Origin: Cytophagales bacterium | Lineage (GTDB): Bacteria > Bacteroidota > Bacteroidia > Cytophagales > Spirosomataceae | Reading direction: 5' to 3' | Assembly: GCA_024742395.1 (NCBI GenBank) | Contig: JANSYO010000030.1 | Coordinates: 1 to 49,645, forward strand | DNA: 49,645 nucleotides | Shown: piece after piece, positions 8,468 to 16,326 of the stretch | Layout of the letters: every line of letters starts with the position of its first letter | Numbering within the stretch: the first letter of the stretch is position 1 | The notes under the pieces: generated by a model | What the model was told of the DNA's origin: nothing | The model's input: only the letters and a program-made list of their open reading frames with translations | The model's database searches: none | Translations under genes and position numbers: made by a program

Positions 8468-9415
8468 TTAGACTTTAGTTCCAATTTGATTACCATCAGA
8501 GTCCCTGTTATTCATTATTACCCGGGTTTTAGGAAAACTACTGGGATAATTAGTCTGTATAAATTCAATCATTTTTTCTCTGATATAAACACGAAGATCC
8601 CAGGCTGTTGGTGAATCATGAGCACTAACCAGAATTCTGATTTCAACAGAGTGTTCTTTCGCCTCTGTTACCTGAAGAACATTGGCTTTGCCATCCCAGA
8701 GTTTACTGCCTTTTAAGAGTCGGGTTAGTTCCTTTCTTAAAGTATCGAAAGGCACATTATAGTCTGTATAAATAAAAATGCTGCCTACTATATCAGCAGA
8801 ATTTCTGGTCCAGTTTTGAAAGGGTTTGTCTAAAAAGTAGGTAGTGGGAAGCACCAGCCTTCGTTTATCCCAGATTCTGATGACCACATAAGTGAGGTTA
8901 ATCTCTTCTATCCAGCCCCATTCTCCTTCTACCACCACAGCATCATCAATTCTGAAAGGCTGTGTAATGGCTATTTGTATACCGGCCAGAAGCGTCCCCA
9001 TTATTTTTTGTGCAGAAAGCCCCAGGATAATACCTGCCACCCCTGCCGAGGCAAAAAGACCTACCCCTACGTCTTTTATTTTGTCAAAGCTTAAGAGTAT
9101 AAATCCAATGCCAAATAGGATGATGATAAAGTTAGTTATTTTCTCCAGTAGATTTAGCTGTGTGTAAACCTTTCGAGAGGTCAGGTTATTTTCAGAATTT
9201 ATGTCAAACCTTCTCAGCATAAGAGCCTTAAGCCGTGCTATTAATTCTATGGCTAACCATGTGAAACCCGCAATGACCAGGATATAACTATATTCTGCTA
9301 TGAAGCTTAGAATTGATATTTCAGTATCAAAATATCGGTTTATTAGGGGTTTTATTGCAATAGCAATTGCAGTAAAAAGGATACTTATGTAAAAGCTTTT
9401 TCTCGTTTTTTTCAT
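8468..9415 (-). CDS. MscS-family small-conductance mechanosensitive channel
   Basis: 315 aa with four hydrophobic segments: three N-terminal (YISILFTAIAIAIKPL, YSYILVIAGFTWLAIELI, ITNFIIILFGIGFILLSF) and the pore-lining helix VGLFASAGVAGIILGLSAQ. That Gly/Ala-rich helix is typical of MscS pores. The beta domain follows (PFRIDDAVVVEGEWGWIEEI, then LPTTYFLDKPFQNWTR), and the C-terminal alpha/beta domain closes the protein. The family gates open under membrane tension and releases solutes. It is somewhat longer than E. coli MscS because of the extra N-terminal helices. It is the first gene before DUF2254 and lipocalin. Substrate selectivity cannot be judged. Confidence 0.9.
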   Translation of the reverse strand: MKKTRKSFYISILFTAIAIAIKPLINRYFDTEISILSFIAEYSYILVIAGFTWLAIELIARLKALMLRRFDINSENNLTSRKVYTQLNLLEKITNFIIILFGIGFILLSFDKIKDVGVGLFASAGVAGIILGLSAQKIMGTLLAGIQIAITQPFRIDDAVVVEGEWGWIEEINLTYVVIRIWDKRRLVLPTTYFLDKPFQNWTRNSADIVGSIFIYTDYNVPFDTLRKELTRLLKGSKLWDGKANVLQVTEAKEHSVEIRILVSAHDSPTAWDLRVYIREKMIEFIQTNYPSSFPKTRVIMNNRDSDGNQIGTKV

Positions 9416-9557
9416 GGTATTCTTCTTTTAGTCAGGGGCTATGCCCAAAGCCGAAGAACCATGCAATCAGAAGTCAAGTTTCGTGATTGTACTTTAAAAG
9501 AGTAATCCCTTCTAATATCACAAAGACATCGTCTAATTCTACATTTGTGAAGCCAAT

Positions 9558-10283
9558 TTAAGGCTTAAAAAGCTGCTCAGTATAATCCAAAAGTTTTGCA
9601 TTTCCAGTTTGACCATGACCAGGAACCACTATTTTTACTTCGGGGATAGCTTTCTTTAAGTCATGCATGGTTTGTGACCAGGCCAGCTCGTTGGCATCTT
9701 CCAGGTTCCCTTTGGATGCTCCTACAGATTTAACCAAACAGCCACCAAACAGCACATTTTCTGAGGGGAAATACCCCACAATATTGTCTTTTGTATGGCC
9801 TTCGCCAATAAATGTATTGATGACCTTTTTCTTGCCCACAGTCAATTTCAAACTCTTTGAGAAACCATTTTTGGGTAGCTCCCGATTGTTTTTACCGGCA
9901 AGGGTAATAGTCAGGTGATTGGCGTAAGAAGGAATTCCTCTGCTGTGGAAAGCCGAGATGCCACCCAGACAATCAACATGAAAATGAGTAACCACTAATG
10001 CTTTCACTTCAGCCTGTTTTTCTGTTTTGAGCCAATGGATTAGCTCTTCAGAGACTTGATCATTAGTAGGTGTATCAAATACAATGGCTTCATTCCGATC
10101 TATGACCACCATGCCATTGCAAGCCACGTAACCAAAATCTTGTGTTTGTAGATAAGAAACATGTACAAAACTGTTCGGGGCAATTTGTTCAATCTTTAGT
10201 GTTTTTGTTTCGTAGACAGTTTTGGATTGAGCTGAAAGATTGAAAGAAAGAGCTAAACAAAGGAAAGCGGTTAGGAATTTCAT
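9558..10283 (-). CDS. Subclass B1 metallo-beta-lactamase
   Basis: 241-aa periplasmic zinc hydrolase with a signal peptide (MKFLTAFLCLALSFNLSAQ). All B1 ligands are visible: His100-x-His102-x-Asp104 in VVTHFHVDCLGG, His163 in GEGHTKDN, Cys182 in FGGCLVKS and His223 in PGHG. Lys185, three residues after the Cys ligand, fits the B1 residue that contacts the substrate carboxylate. The GNLEDANELAW segment fits the conserved B1 region carrying the Asn. Position 105 is Cys. Length and order match chromosomal Bacteroidota enzymes such as BlaB, IND or CcrA. There is no mobile element nearby, so I infer an intrinsic gene. B1 enzymes usually hydrolyse penicillins, cephalosporins and carbapenems, but activity here is untested. 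A DUF3291 gene lies 39 bp upstream on the same strand. Confidence 0.9.
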   Translation of the reverse strand: MKFLTAFLCLALSFNLSAQSKTVYETKTLKIEQIAPNSFVHVSYLQTQDFGYVACNGMVVIDRNEAIVFDTPTNDQVSEELIHWLKTEKQAEVKALVVTHFHVDCLGGISAFHSRGIPSYANHLTITLAGKNNRELPKNGFSKSLKLTVGKKKVINTFIGEGHTKDNIVGYFPSENVLFGGCLVKSVGASKGNLEDANELAWSQTMHDLKKAIPEVKIVVPGHGQTGNAKLLDYTEQLFKP

Positions 10284-10322
10284 TGAAAGAAATGTTTGAA
10301 TAGTAAATGTATTAAGTAATTA

Positions 10323-10778
10323 TCAGTGAGGTTTAGGAAATAGGTTTTTGAAATCAAAAACCTGGTTTGTGGGGCCATGGGTATCAAGGAATTCCAATTT
10401 TTCAACAGCCTCTTTTTCTAATGGATATTCACCGGCTGAAATCCACCAAAGAGCCATATGGACCTTGCCGTAGGCATTGAACCACTCTTTTCTCTTTCTG
10501 ATAAAATCAGAGTGGAAGCTTTTGTAGACGTAATTTTTCAGGGTGTCGGCATCTTTCCATACAGATACATTTATAATTATTTGTTCGTCATGAAAAGGGT
10601 TTAAACTTGTGGCGTCATTGCCATCAGCTTTAAGCCGCCATATAAATCCCGGACTTCTCTCAGCCAGTTCATTGACTCTGTCAAGATTTTCTACAAATTC
10701 TTGCATGATAGGGTCTTGTAAATTGACACCTTTCATTTTGGCTACATTTATCTGAGCGAGTTGGAAATGATTCATCAT
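10323..10778 (-). CDS. DUF3291 family protein (ABM-like fold)
   Basis: 151-aa soluble protein. The N-terminal FQLAQINVAKMKGVNLQDP, the middle PGFIWRL and INVSVWKDADTLKNYVY, and ALWWISAGEYP match the DUF3291 pattern, a dimeric alpha/beta-barrel related to antibiotic-biosynthesis monooxygenases. No cofactor motif is seen and no substrate is known. The gene precedes the metallo-beta-lactamase by 39 bp and the pair may be co-transcribed, although nothing links their functions. It is divergent from the DEAD-box helicase. The ATG at 10778 or the adjacent Met codon at residue 2 is the start. Confidence 0.85.
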   Translation of the reverse strand: MMNHFQLAQINVAKMKGVNLQDPIMQEFVENLDRVNELAERSPGFIWRLKADGNDATSLNPFHDEQIIINVSVWKDADTLKNYVYKSFHSDFIRKRKEWFNAYGKVHMALWWISAGEYPLEKEAVEKLEFLDTHGPTNQVFDFKNLFPKPH

Positions 10779-10883
10779 AAAATAGCTTGGCTGCTCAAGT
10801 TATTAATTCTTTTAATAAGAAAGATGTCAACATAGAACATTGAAACTTATTAATGGCAGAAGCCAATACAAGTAAATACAAAC

Positions 10884-10891
10884 TATCTTTG
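10884..10891 (+). promoter_or_regulatory. -7 promoter element TATCTTTG for the DEAD-box helicase
   Basis: Exact match to TAnnTTTG. Transcription would start at about 10897-10900, so a TTG codon at 10900 could not have a leader. The first ATG, at 10939, is therefore the better start. Confidence 0.6.
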
Positions 10892-10938
10892 CAGGGTATT
10901 TGTCATTGCCTTCAGGCCCAAAAAACTTAAGTCCTTTT

Positions 10939-12081
10939 ATGTCATTCAAAGCTCTTGGCTTATCAAAGTCTCTTTTAGACGCCCTCAACAAACATGAATA
11001 TGAGTCTCCGTTTCCAATTCAGGAGCAGGCTATACCGGCTATTTTGGAGGGGAAAGATGTACAAGGAATTGCTAAAACAGGGTCGGGGAAAACGGCGGGT
11101 TTTGTGCTACCCATCCTCGAACTTTTTCAGAGAAAACCAAGAGACAGAAAGTTACATTTAAAGGTTTTGATTCTTTCGCCTACCAGAGAGTTGGCTCAGC
11201 AAATCTCAGGAGTTATCAGTTCCTTTTCAGAGGAATTAGCCAATTCTGTAAAGAATTTAGCGGTATATGGAGGTGTAAAGCTTAATCAACAAATGGTTCA
11301 GCTGAAAGACACCGAAATATTGGTAGCTACCCCGGGGAGGCTGTTAGATTTGGTTTCTACACAATCAGTCAATCTGGCTAAAATTGAGTTGCTCGTTTTA
11401 GATGAAGCTGATAAAATGCTGGATTTGGGCTTTAAAGAGGAAGTAGCCAACATCATCAAATTGCTTCCTAAAAAGCGGCAAAATATTCTATTTTCAGCCA
11501 CGCTGGATACTAAAATACTGGACTTAAAACATCTGGCACTGCAGGATCCCGTGACCATTGAAATAACAGAAGACGAGGACCCTATTGAACTCATCAAGCA
11601 ATCTGCCTACATGACAAAACCCGAAAGAAAGGGTCCTTTGCTAAGATATTTGATTCATGAAAAGGAGATTAAGAAAGCCATTGTGTTTTGTTCTTCCATA
11701 AGAACAGCAGATAATGTAACCACCAAACTAAATAAAAACGGAATTACAGCCAGAGCCATTCATAGTAAGAAAACTCAAGGGGCACGTACGCAGGCTCTGG
11801 AGGATTTTAAATTAAGTAGAATTCAAATTCTGGTGGCTACCGATCTGGCTTCAAGAGGTATTGATATTCATTTTCTGCCTTGCGTCATTAATTACGAACT
11901 GCCCCGTTCTCCTAAAGACTACATTCATAGAATTGGGCGTACGGGTAGGGCAGGAGCAATGGGAGAGGCATTTTCTCTGGTAACCGACGAGGAAGAACAT
12001 CATTTTTATATTATACAGAAAAAGATGGGTAAGCGAGTACAGAAAATTAATGCTGATGAATTTGATTTAGGGAATATTTAG
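10939..12081 (+). CDS. DEAD-box ATP-dependent RNA helicase (RhlE-like)
   Basis: 380-aa cytosolic RNA helicase that remodels RNA duplexes with ATP. Motifs in order: Q motif FPIQEQAIP, motif I AKTGSGKT, Ia PTRELAQ, Ib TPGRL, II DEAD, III SAT, IV IVFCSS, V ATDLASRGID and VI HRIGRTGRAG. There is no long basic C-terminal tail, so it is a minimal helicase core. The frame extends to a TTG at 10900, but the promoter's -7 element ends at 10891, and the ATG at 10939 (MSFKALGLS) matches the usual family start. Its 3' end overlaps the convergent pseudouridine synthase gene by 15 bp. Members of this group often act in ribosome assembly or cold adaptation; the specific role here is unknown. Confidence 0.93.
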   Translation: MSFKALGLSKSLLDALNKHEYESPFPIQEQAIPAILEGKDVQGIAKTGSGKTAGFVLPILELFQRKPRDRKLHLKVLILSPTRELAQQISGVISSFSEELANSVKNLAVYGGVKLNQQMVQLKDTEILVATPGRLLDLVSTQSVNLAKIELLVLDEADKMLDLGFKEEVANIIKLLPKKRQNILFSATLDTKILDLKHLALQDPVTIEITEDEDPIELIKQSAYMTKPERKGPLLRYLIHEKEIKKAIVFCSSIRTADNVTTKLNKNGITARAIHSKKTQGARTQALEDFKLSRIQILVATDLASRGIDIHFLPCVINYELPRSPKDYIHRIGRTGRAGAMGEAFSLVTDEEEHHFYIIQKKMGKRVQKINADEFDLGNI

Positions 12082-12777
12082 ACTCTTTAGTTCTGATAAG
12101 GGTAATTGTAGCCTTTCAAAAAAGACTCTTTCCTCAATTTCTTTAACGCCGCCGCTGGGTAAATCGCCTAGTTTCAGGTCATCTATTGAAATCCTGATGA
12201 GTCTTTTGCACTTATGACCAACGGCAGCAACCATTTTCCTGATCTGGTGGTATTTTCCCTCTTTTAAGGTAATCTTTAACCAGGAGGTTTCACCCTGAAA
12301 CATCAGCGTTTCAGGAATTGGGGGCAAACCCACAGGCTCCTTGCATAATTCTACCAAACAGGGAGAGGTAGTCCAATACTCTCCTCCGCCACGAACACGA
12401 ATAGTTACTCCTGTTCTTAATTTATCTAATGTTTCTTCACTGACTTTCTTCTGAACCTTCACTAAATAACTTCTCTCATGAGGTTCACCACTATTAAAAA
12501 GCAACTTAGTGATGCGTTTGTTTGTAGTTAGGATAAGAAGGCCTTCAGATTCATTATCTAATCTACCAATAGCATGTGTGCCTTCCGGGAAGTCGTAGTC
12601 AAGGTCTGCCAGTAGTTTAGTTTCCGGATGGCCTTTTATAAACTGTGAGAGCATCCTAAAGGGTTTATTGATAATAAAATAACGAGGAGTCTCTGCCTTT
12701 CTCAAGAATTGTTTGCCTTTTAGGGAGGCAAATTTACGATTATTAAAACAAAAGATCACTTGTGTAATTCTGATCAT
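12067..12777 (-). CDS. rluE: 23S rRNA pseudouridine synthase, RluE-type (RsuA family)
   Basis: RsuA-family pseudouridine synthase, most like RluE, which modifies one uridine in 23S rRNA. The catalytic block GRLDNESEGLLILT carries the conserved Asp. The TPRYFIINKPFRMLSQF opening and KEGKYHQIRKM block are also typical. No S4 domain precedes the catalytic domain, as in RluE. The longest frame (236 aa) adds about 30 non-conserved residues. A TAAATTTG element lies inside it at 12729-12736, and a TTG at 12705 directly before RKAETPRYF would give 212 aa and fits the family better. The 3' end overlaps the convergent helicase gene by 15 bp. The exact rRNA target is inferred from subfamily resemblance only. 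Confidence 0.85.
   Translation of the reverse strand: MIRITQVIFCFNNRKFASLKGKQFLRKAETPRYFIINKPFRMLSQFIKGHPETKLLADLDYDFPEGTHAIGRLDNESEGLLILTTNKRITKLLFNSGEPHERSYLVKVQKKVSEETLDKLRTGVTIRVRGGGEYWTTSPCLVELCKEPVGLPPIPETLMFQGETSWLKITLKEGKYHQIRKMVAAVGHKCKRLIRISIDDLKLGDLPSGGVKEIEERVFFERLQLPLSELKSLNIP
12729..12736 (-). promoter_or_regulatory. Possible -7 element TAAATTTG for the pseudouridine synthase
   Basis: Read on the minus strand this is an exact TAnnTTTG match. It lies within the longest possible frame and so supports a downstream start (TTG at 12705). No well-spaced -33 box is seen. Confidence 0.4.
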
Positions 12778-12831
12778 TGGCTTTTAAAACTCTATTCTCA
12801 TTAACTTGTAGATAAGTCAATTTAAAGAATT

Positions 12832-13170
12832 ATGAAGGATAAAAGACTGTGGGAAAGTAAACTAAAAATTTATGATGATTTGGTGGCTCAATGCCCGCGA
12901 TTTGTAAGGAAGGGTAAAGCCATGCCATATACTTCAGCAAATGGTTATATGTTTTCGCTATTGAATAAGTCTGGTGAAATAGGAATACGATTTTCAAAGC
13001 CTGTGCAACAAAACTATCTTAAGAAGTTTAATACCACACTTTTTAAATCATACAATGCCGTGATGCATGGTTATATTTTGATTCCCGATGCTATGCTCGA
13101 TAACCTGGGTTTATTGGCCGAATTACTTAATGAAAGATTTGACTATGTAATGAGTTTAGATGCTAAATAG
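12832..13170 (+). CDS. Small conserved protein, TfoX/YjbR-like (tentative)
   Basis: 112-aa soluble protein without signal peptide or membrane helix. The core RKGKAMPYTSANGYMFSLLN, then GEIGIRFSK and VMHGYILIPDAML, resembles small TfoX-N or YjbR-like alpha/beta proteins found across Bacteroidota. The resemblance is by eye and no function follows from it. It is divergent from the pseudouridine synthase gene and followed by a 206-bp gap without any feature I can recognise, then by the sterol-desaturase gene. Start at the only plausible ATG, 12832. Confidence 0.65.
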   Translation: MKDKRLWESKLKIYDDLVAQCPRFVRKGKAMPYTSANGYMFSLLNKSGEIGIRFSKPVQQNYLKKFNTTLFKSYNAVMHGYILIPDAMLDNLGLLAELLNERFDYVMSLDAK

Positions 13171-13376
13171 GTTTCTTGGATGAGCAATAGACATTGGCGG
13201 AGGTTATTTTTTTGAATCATCATTTTAATCTAACTTGAATCAGAAAAGTAGAACGGCCATTCTGCGAAAACTAATACATCTTTTAAGCCACAGAAGAAAT
13301 CTGAATCCCCGGGTATGTAAATTAACGAGGGGTGGCAATCTGACAAGGAATAGAAGGTGTTAAACTTAAAAAATTA

Positions 13377-14201
13377 ATGGAATTACTCAATCAATTACTT
13401 GCCATTGACCCTAATTATATACTTATAGGTATGATGGTCCTTTTCTTTACGTTGGAACAGATAACAGAAACGCCTTTCAAATTTGACAAACGCTTATCTC
13501 ATTTATTACAAAACATACCATTTCAAATTTTACTCTTTGGCCTGAATATCTTTTATGTCACGTTTCAGGTTTATTGTATTGAATGGCTCAATGAAATGGA
13601 ACTGGGGCTCTTCTTCTATGTAGAACTACCATTTTGGATTAAGTTATTTCTTGGCTTCATGCTTTATGACTTCACTGCATACTGGATTCATAGAGTCACA
13701 CATAAGGTTCCTTTACTCTGGAGGCTACATAGAGTGCATCACAGTGATACAAGTATGGACTCTTCTACCGTTTTGAGGTTTCACCCTTTAGAACCTCTTC
13801 TGGTTTTCGGCATTGGGAATATAATAACGGCATTGGTTTTTGGGACTGACTTGCTCTCTTTAGGGCTGTACTATTTTGTTCTGAATGGCTTTTTCTTTTT
13901 ACAGCATTCAAATTTAAACTATCCAAAATGGTTAAATTCTACCAAGGGCCAGGTCTTTGTCACTCCAGATCAGCACAGAGTTCATCATCAGCAAGACCAG
14001 TTTTTTACAGATTCTAACTATGCTGATATTTTTATCCTATGGGATAAGTTTTTTGGGACTTATAAACGCATGGATAGAGAGAACATGCTATTCGGACTTT
14101 CAGAGTTTGATGAAAAGGAAAAACAAACTTTTCTTTATTTGATAAAGAGTCCATTTTTAGATATTACGAGAATTACTTCGTCAAAAAGTAAGAGAGACTG
14201 A
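13377..14201 (+). CDS. Sterol desaturase / fatty-acid hydroxylase superfamily protein
   Basis: 274-aa integral membrane di-iron oxygenase of the fatty-acid hydroxylase superfamily. Hydrophobic helices occupy residues ~15-110. The histidine clusters that bind the di-iron centre are visible in order: HRVTH, HRVHHSD, RFHPLEP, QHSNLNYP and HRVHHQQD, followed by the family SNYADIFILWDKFFGTY block. Members hydroxylate or desaturate lipids, sterols or carotenoids; the substrate here is unknown. A paralogue of similar size lies at 36850-37689 on the other strand. It stands 44 bp before the TMEM175-like gene in the same orientation. Confidence 0.9.
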   Translation: MELLNQLLAIDPNYILIGMMVLFFTLEQITETPFKFDKRLSHLLQNIPFQILLFGLNIFYVTFQVYCIEWLNEMELGLFFYVELPFWIKLFLGFMLYDFTAYWIHRVTHKVPLLWRLHRVHHSDTSMDSSTVLRFHPLEPLLVFGIGNIITALVFGTDLLSLGLYYFVLNGFFFLQHSNLNYPKWLNSTKGQVFVTPDQHRVHHQQDQFFTDSNYADIFILWDKFFGTYKRMDRENMLFGLSEFDEKEKQTFLYLIKSPFLDITRITSSKSKRD

Positions 14202-14245
14202 AGTTTTCGTCTGTTTAATTTAACGGTTAGTAATGAGCTGTTTAT

Positions 14246-14980
14246 ATGAGAAAAGAGTTTATTGAGAATTTAGTCAGGAATGAGCAATTAAATTATCGTG
14301 GACAGTCTGGCTCACGACTAGTTAATCTTACCGATGCAGTCTTTGGCATTGCCTTAACGCTACTGATTTTTACCGTTTCTGAGGCAGATTCGTTTTCAGA
14401 TTTATTAATTTTTGCCAAGTCCTTTCCTGCCTTGCTTATGAGCATTATGTTTCTTTTCCTGATTTGGAAAGAGCATGTCTCTTTTGCTCTTGTGTATCCT
14501 TTACATGGTGGAATTCTGCAGTCTTTTAGTGTTCTTTTTCTGGCTTTGGTAATCTTTTATGTGTATCCGTTAAGATTTTTGACGAGGCTCTTGACTAACC
14601 TCTTCTTTAGGTCAGGAATAGACTTGAATATTGAAAGTACTCAAATACCAGATTTGATGATCTATTACGGCCTGGTCACATTTGCTTTATATTTTGTCTT
14701 ATCGCTATTTTACTTTTTTGCCTTTCGGCAAAAAGAACACTCTGGTTTGTCAACATACGAGGTATTTTTTGCTAAGTGGCACGGCTACAGAATGTTATTG
14801 ATGGCTTTAGTGCCTTTACTCTCCGTGCTTCTTTCATGGATTTTCAAAGGGAGTTCCATTGTATTAGCCAGTGTTTGTGGAGGAATGATTTACGGAGTAT
14901 ATCCAGTCTTAATGCAAATCTGGAGCAAAGGTTTTAAAAAAAATGAGTTGCTAATTAATGAAGATGGGAATCTTCCATAG
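14246..14980 (+). CDS. TMEM175/DUF1211-like integral membrane protein
   Basis: 244 aa with about six hydrophobic helices. The first helix reads RLVNLTDAVFGIALTLLIF, which aligns with the TMEM175 signature (R-x(3)-FSD-AVFAIA-x-TLL) but has LTD in place of FSD. The second helix, MFLFLIWKEHVSF, keeps the W and H positions of the family. Bacterial TMEM175 proteins are tetrameric potassium channels lacking the usual selectivity filter, so a cation-channel role is possible. The degenerate FSD motif makes me cautious. It follows the sterol-desaturase gene by 44 bp and is convergent with the SafE-like gene. Confidence 0.7.
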   Translation: MRKEFIENLVRNEQLNYRGQSGSRLVNLTDAVFGIALTLLIFTVSEADSFSDLLIFAKSFPALLMSIMFLFLIWKEHVSFALVYPLHGGILQSFSVLFLALVIFYVYPLRFLTRLLTNLFFRSGIDLNIESTQIPDLMIYYGLVTFALYFVLSLFYFFAFRQKEHSGLSTYEVFFAKWHGYRMLLMALVPLLSVLLSWIFKGSSIVLASVCGGMIYGVYPVLMQIWSKGFKKNELLINEDGNLP

Positions 14981-15002
14981 GAATGCATTTCCAAAGAACA
15001 AC

Positions 15003-15698
15003 TTACTCCACAACGCACTCTACCATTTCACCGGCATCTGCTCCATGTAATTGCGGGCTTGTGGTATTTATTCCTCTATAAATTAGCCATAGGGCTAAAA
15101 AGGCATAGGTAATGGGGATGAGCCTTTTGATTTGAGTAGAGAAATGCTTCTTTAACCAGCCACTACCCAGTGAAATGCTAAGCATCATAGGTAAAGTGCC
15201 CAATCCAAATAAAGCCATGTAAGCAGCACCTTGCAGGGCGTCAAGCTGAATAAAGGAACCAGCTAAAGCTGCATAAACCAAGCCACAGGGCAATAGTCCG
15301 TTTAGAAAACCAAAAACCAACTGACCAAAGAAATAATGCTCTTTAAAATTTCTTTTAAAGGCAGCCTTCAGTCTATTCGTATAACCCGCCATCCACTGAT
15401 AAATCCTGAAATCATTTAGCCATTTATCAGGAATCAGAATGAAGGCCAGAATAAGTACGCCCATACCAATTGATAGAGCATTTCTTGAGACAAATAATGA
15501 AGATTGCTGACCCACTAAACCAACAACCAGCCCTAAAGCAGCGTAGGTCGCTATTCGGCCAAGGTTGTAGAGGAGTCTTCCGCTAAAAAAGACCGGGTAT
15601 TTTTTCTTGTCTGAAGGCAATAGCAAAGTCAATGGGCCACACATACCTGCACAGTGCAAGCTTCCAACTAATCCCATTAAAAATGCTGTCCATAACAT
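15003..15698 (-). CDS. SafE-like membrane protein of the cbb3 oxidase locus
   Basis: 231-aa inner-membrane protein with about six helices. It begins MLWTAFLMGLVGSLHCAGMC and continues GPLTLLLP; the H-C-x-G-M-C-G-P block is the hallmark of the sulfite-exporter TauE/SafE-like proteins found beside cco genes. The repeated half appears later as FGFLNGLLPCGLVYAAL. In this setting the family is thought to help copper or haem handling during cbb3 oxidase assembly, but this is not proven. It follows ccoH after a single base, so it is the last gene of the operon. It is distinct from the soft TSUP permease at 25523. Confidence 0.85.
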   Translation of the reverse strand: MLWTAFLMGLVGSLHCAGMCGPLTLLLPSDKKKYPVFFSGRLLYNLGRIATYAALGLVVGLVGQQSSLFVSRNALSIGMGVLILAFILIPDKWLNDFRIYQWMAGYTNRLKAAFKRNFKEHYFFGQLVFGFLNGLLPCGLVYAALAGSFIQLDALQGAAYMALFGLGTLPMMLSISLGSGWLKKHFSTQIKRLIPITYAFLALWLIYRGINTTSPQLHGADAGEMVECVVE

Positions 15699-15699
15699 C

Positions 15700-16131
15700 T
15701 TATAGCGTCAGTTTCTGTTCCTGGTAGTAACTTTTTCCGTCTTTTTCAAGCTGCAGTTTTAACACCCACAGCCCTTTCTGCAGTTTGGAGGTAGAAAGAG
15801 GTAAAGAGCTGCTTGCCGCTAATTTAAACGGAATGTTTACATCTTTGTTTGCATCTGAAGGTCTGTATAATTTTGCGGTTCCGCTAGCACCTTTGAGAAC
15901 TTCTGGAAACTTAACTAAAAGTCCGTTCTCGGTATAGTTAACTTCAATTTCTTCATCCAGATCAGCGACATTATTCATGTGGTCTATTTTATCCTGATAA
16001 GCCAGTTCCTCTTTGTAATAATCTGGTGTTACCAGAAAAATATCTTTTTGCTGAACGCATAAAACCACCAAACCCACCATAAATATGACGAATCCGCTGT
16101 ATGCTAAAGTGATTTTTTTACCCCAATCCAT
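15700..16131 (-). CDS. ccoH: FixH/CcoH family cbb3 oxidase assembly protein
   Basis: 143 aa with one N-terminal membrane anchor (ITLAYSGFVIFMVGLVVLCV) and a periplasmic beta-rich domain. The motif VTPDYYKEELAYQDKID directly after the anchor is the FixH signature. CcoH is needed for stable assembly of the cbb3 oxidase subunits. It lies downstream of ccoG, from which it is separated by a repeat-containing gap of ~190 bp, and immediately before the SafE-like gene. Its position in the cluster (ccoG, ccoH, safE-like) is typical for the phylum. Confidence 0.9.
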   Translation of the reverse strand: MDWGKKITLAYSGFVIFMVGLVVLCVQQKDIFLVTPDYYKEELAYQDKIDHMNNVADLDEEIEVNYTENGLLVKFPEVLKGASGTAKLYRPSDANKDVNIPFKLAASSSLPLSTSKLQKGLWVLKLQLEKDGKSYYQEQKLTL

Positions 16132-16169
16132 TTTTTCTACTATTTAAGTTTATACTTCTACTTTGGTGG

Positions 16170-16326
16170 TACCCACCCCCGTCTTTTGCCCGACTTTGTC
16201 AGGTCAAAATCCACCCCTCCTGGGAGGGGATTTTGTTTTTGAGTGGTTTTCGTATTGCTACCCACCCCAACTTTTGCCCGACTTTGTCTGGTTAAAATCT
16301 GCCTCTCCGTGAAGGGGATTTTTTTA
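16170..16326. repeat. Two imperfect direct copies of a dispersed-type repeat between ccoH and ccoG
   Basis: Unit A spans about 16170-16240 and unit B about 16259-16326, a period of 89 bp. Both contain TACCCACCCC, then CTTTTGCCCGACTTTGTC and a GG-T-AAAAT block, and end in a GGGGATTTT-type tail. Unit A holds a hairpin: CCCCTCC (16214-16220) and GGAGGGG (16223-16229), flanked by AAAAT/ATTTT. Unit B has a degraded hairpin. The TAA of ccoG (16324-16326) lies at the edge of unit B. On the minus strand the repeat is open and encodes the false peptide DLTKSGKRRGWVPP, a pattern I associate with intergenic repeats of this phylum. It may act as a transcription attenuator within the cco operon. Confidence 0.75.

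Noticed and set aside
9558-10778. Metallo-beta-lactamase as part of a mobile resistance island
   Set aside because: No transposase, integrase, terminal repeats or other resistance gene is nearby; base composition looks like that of the neighbours.
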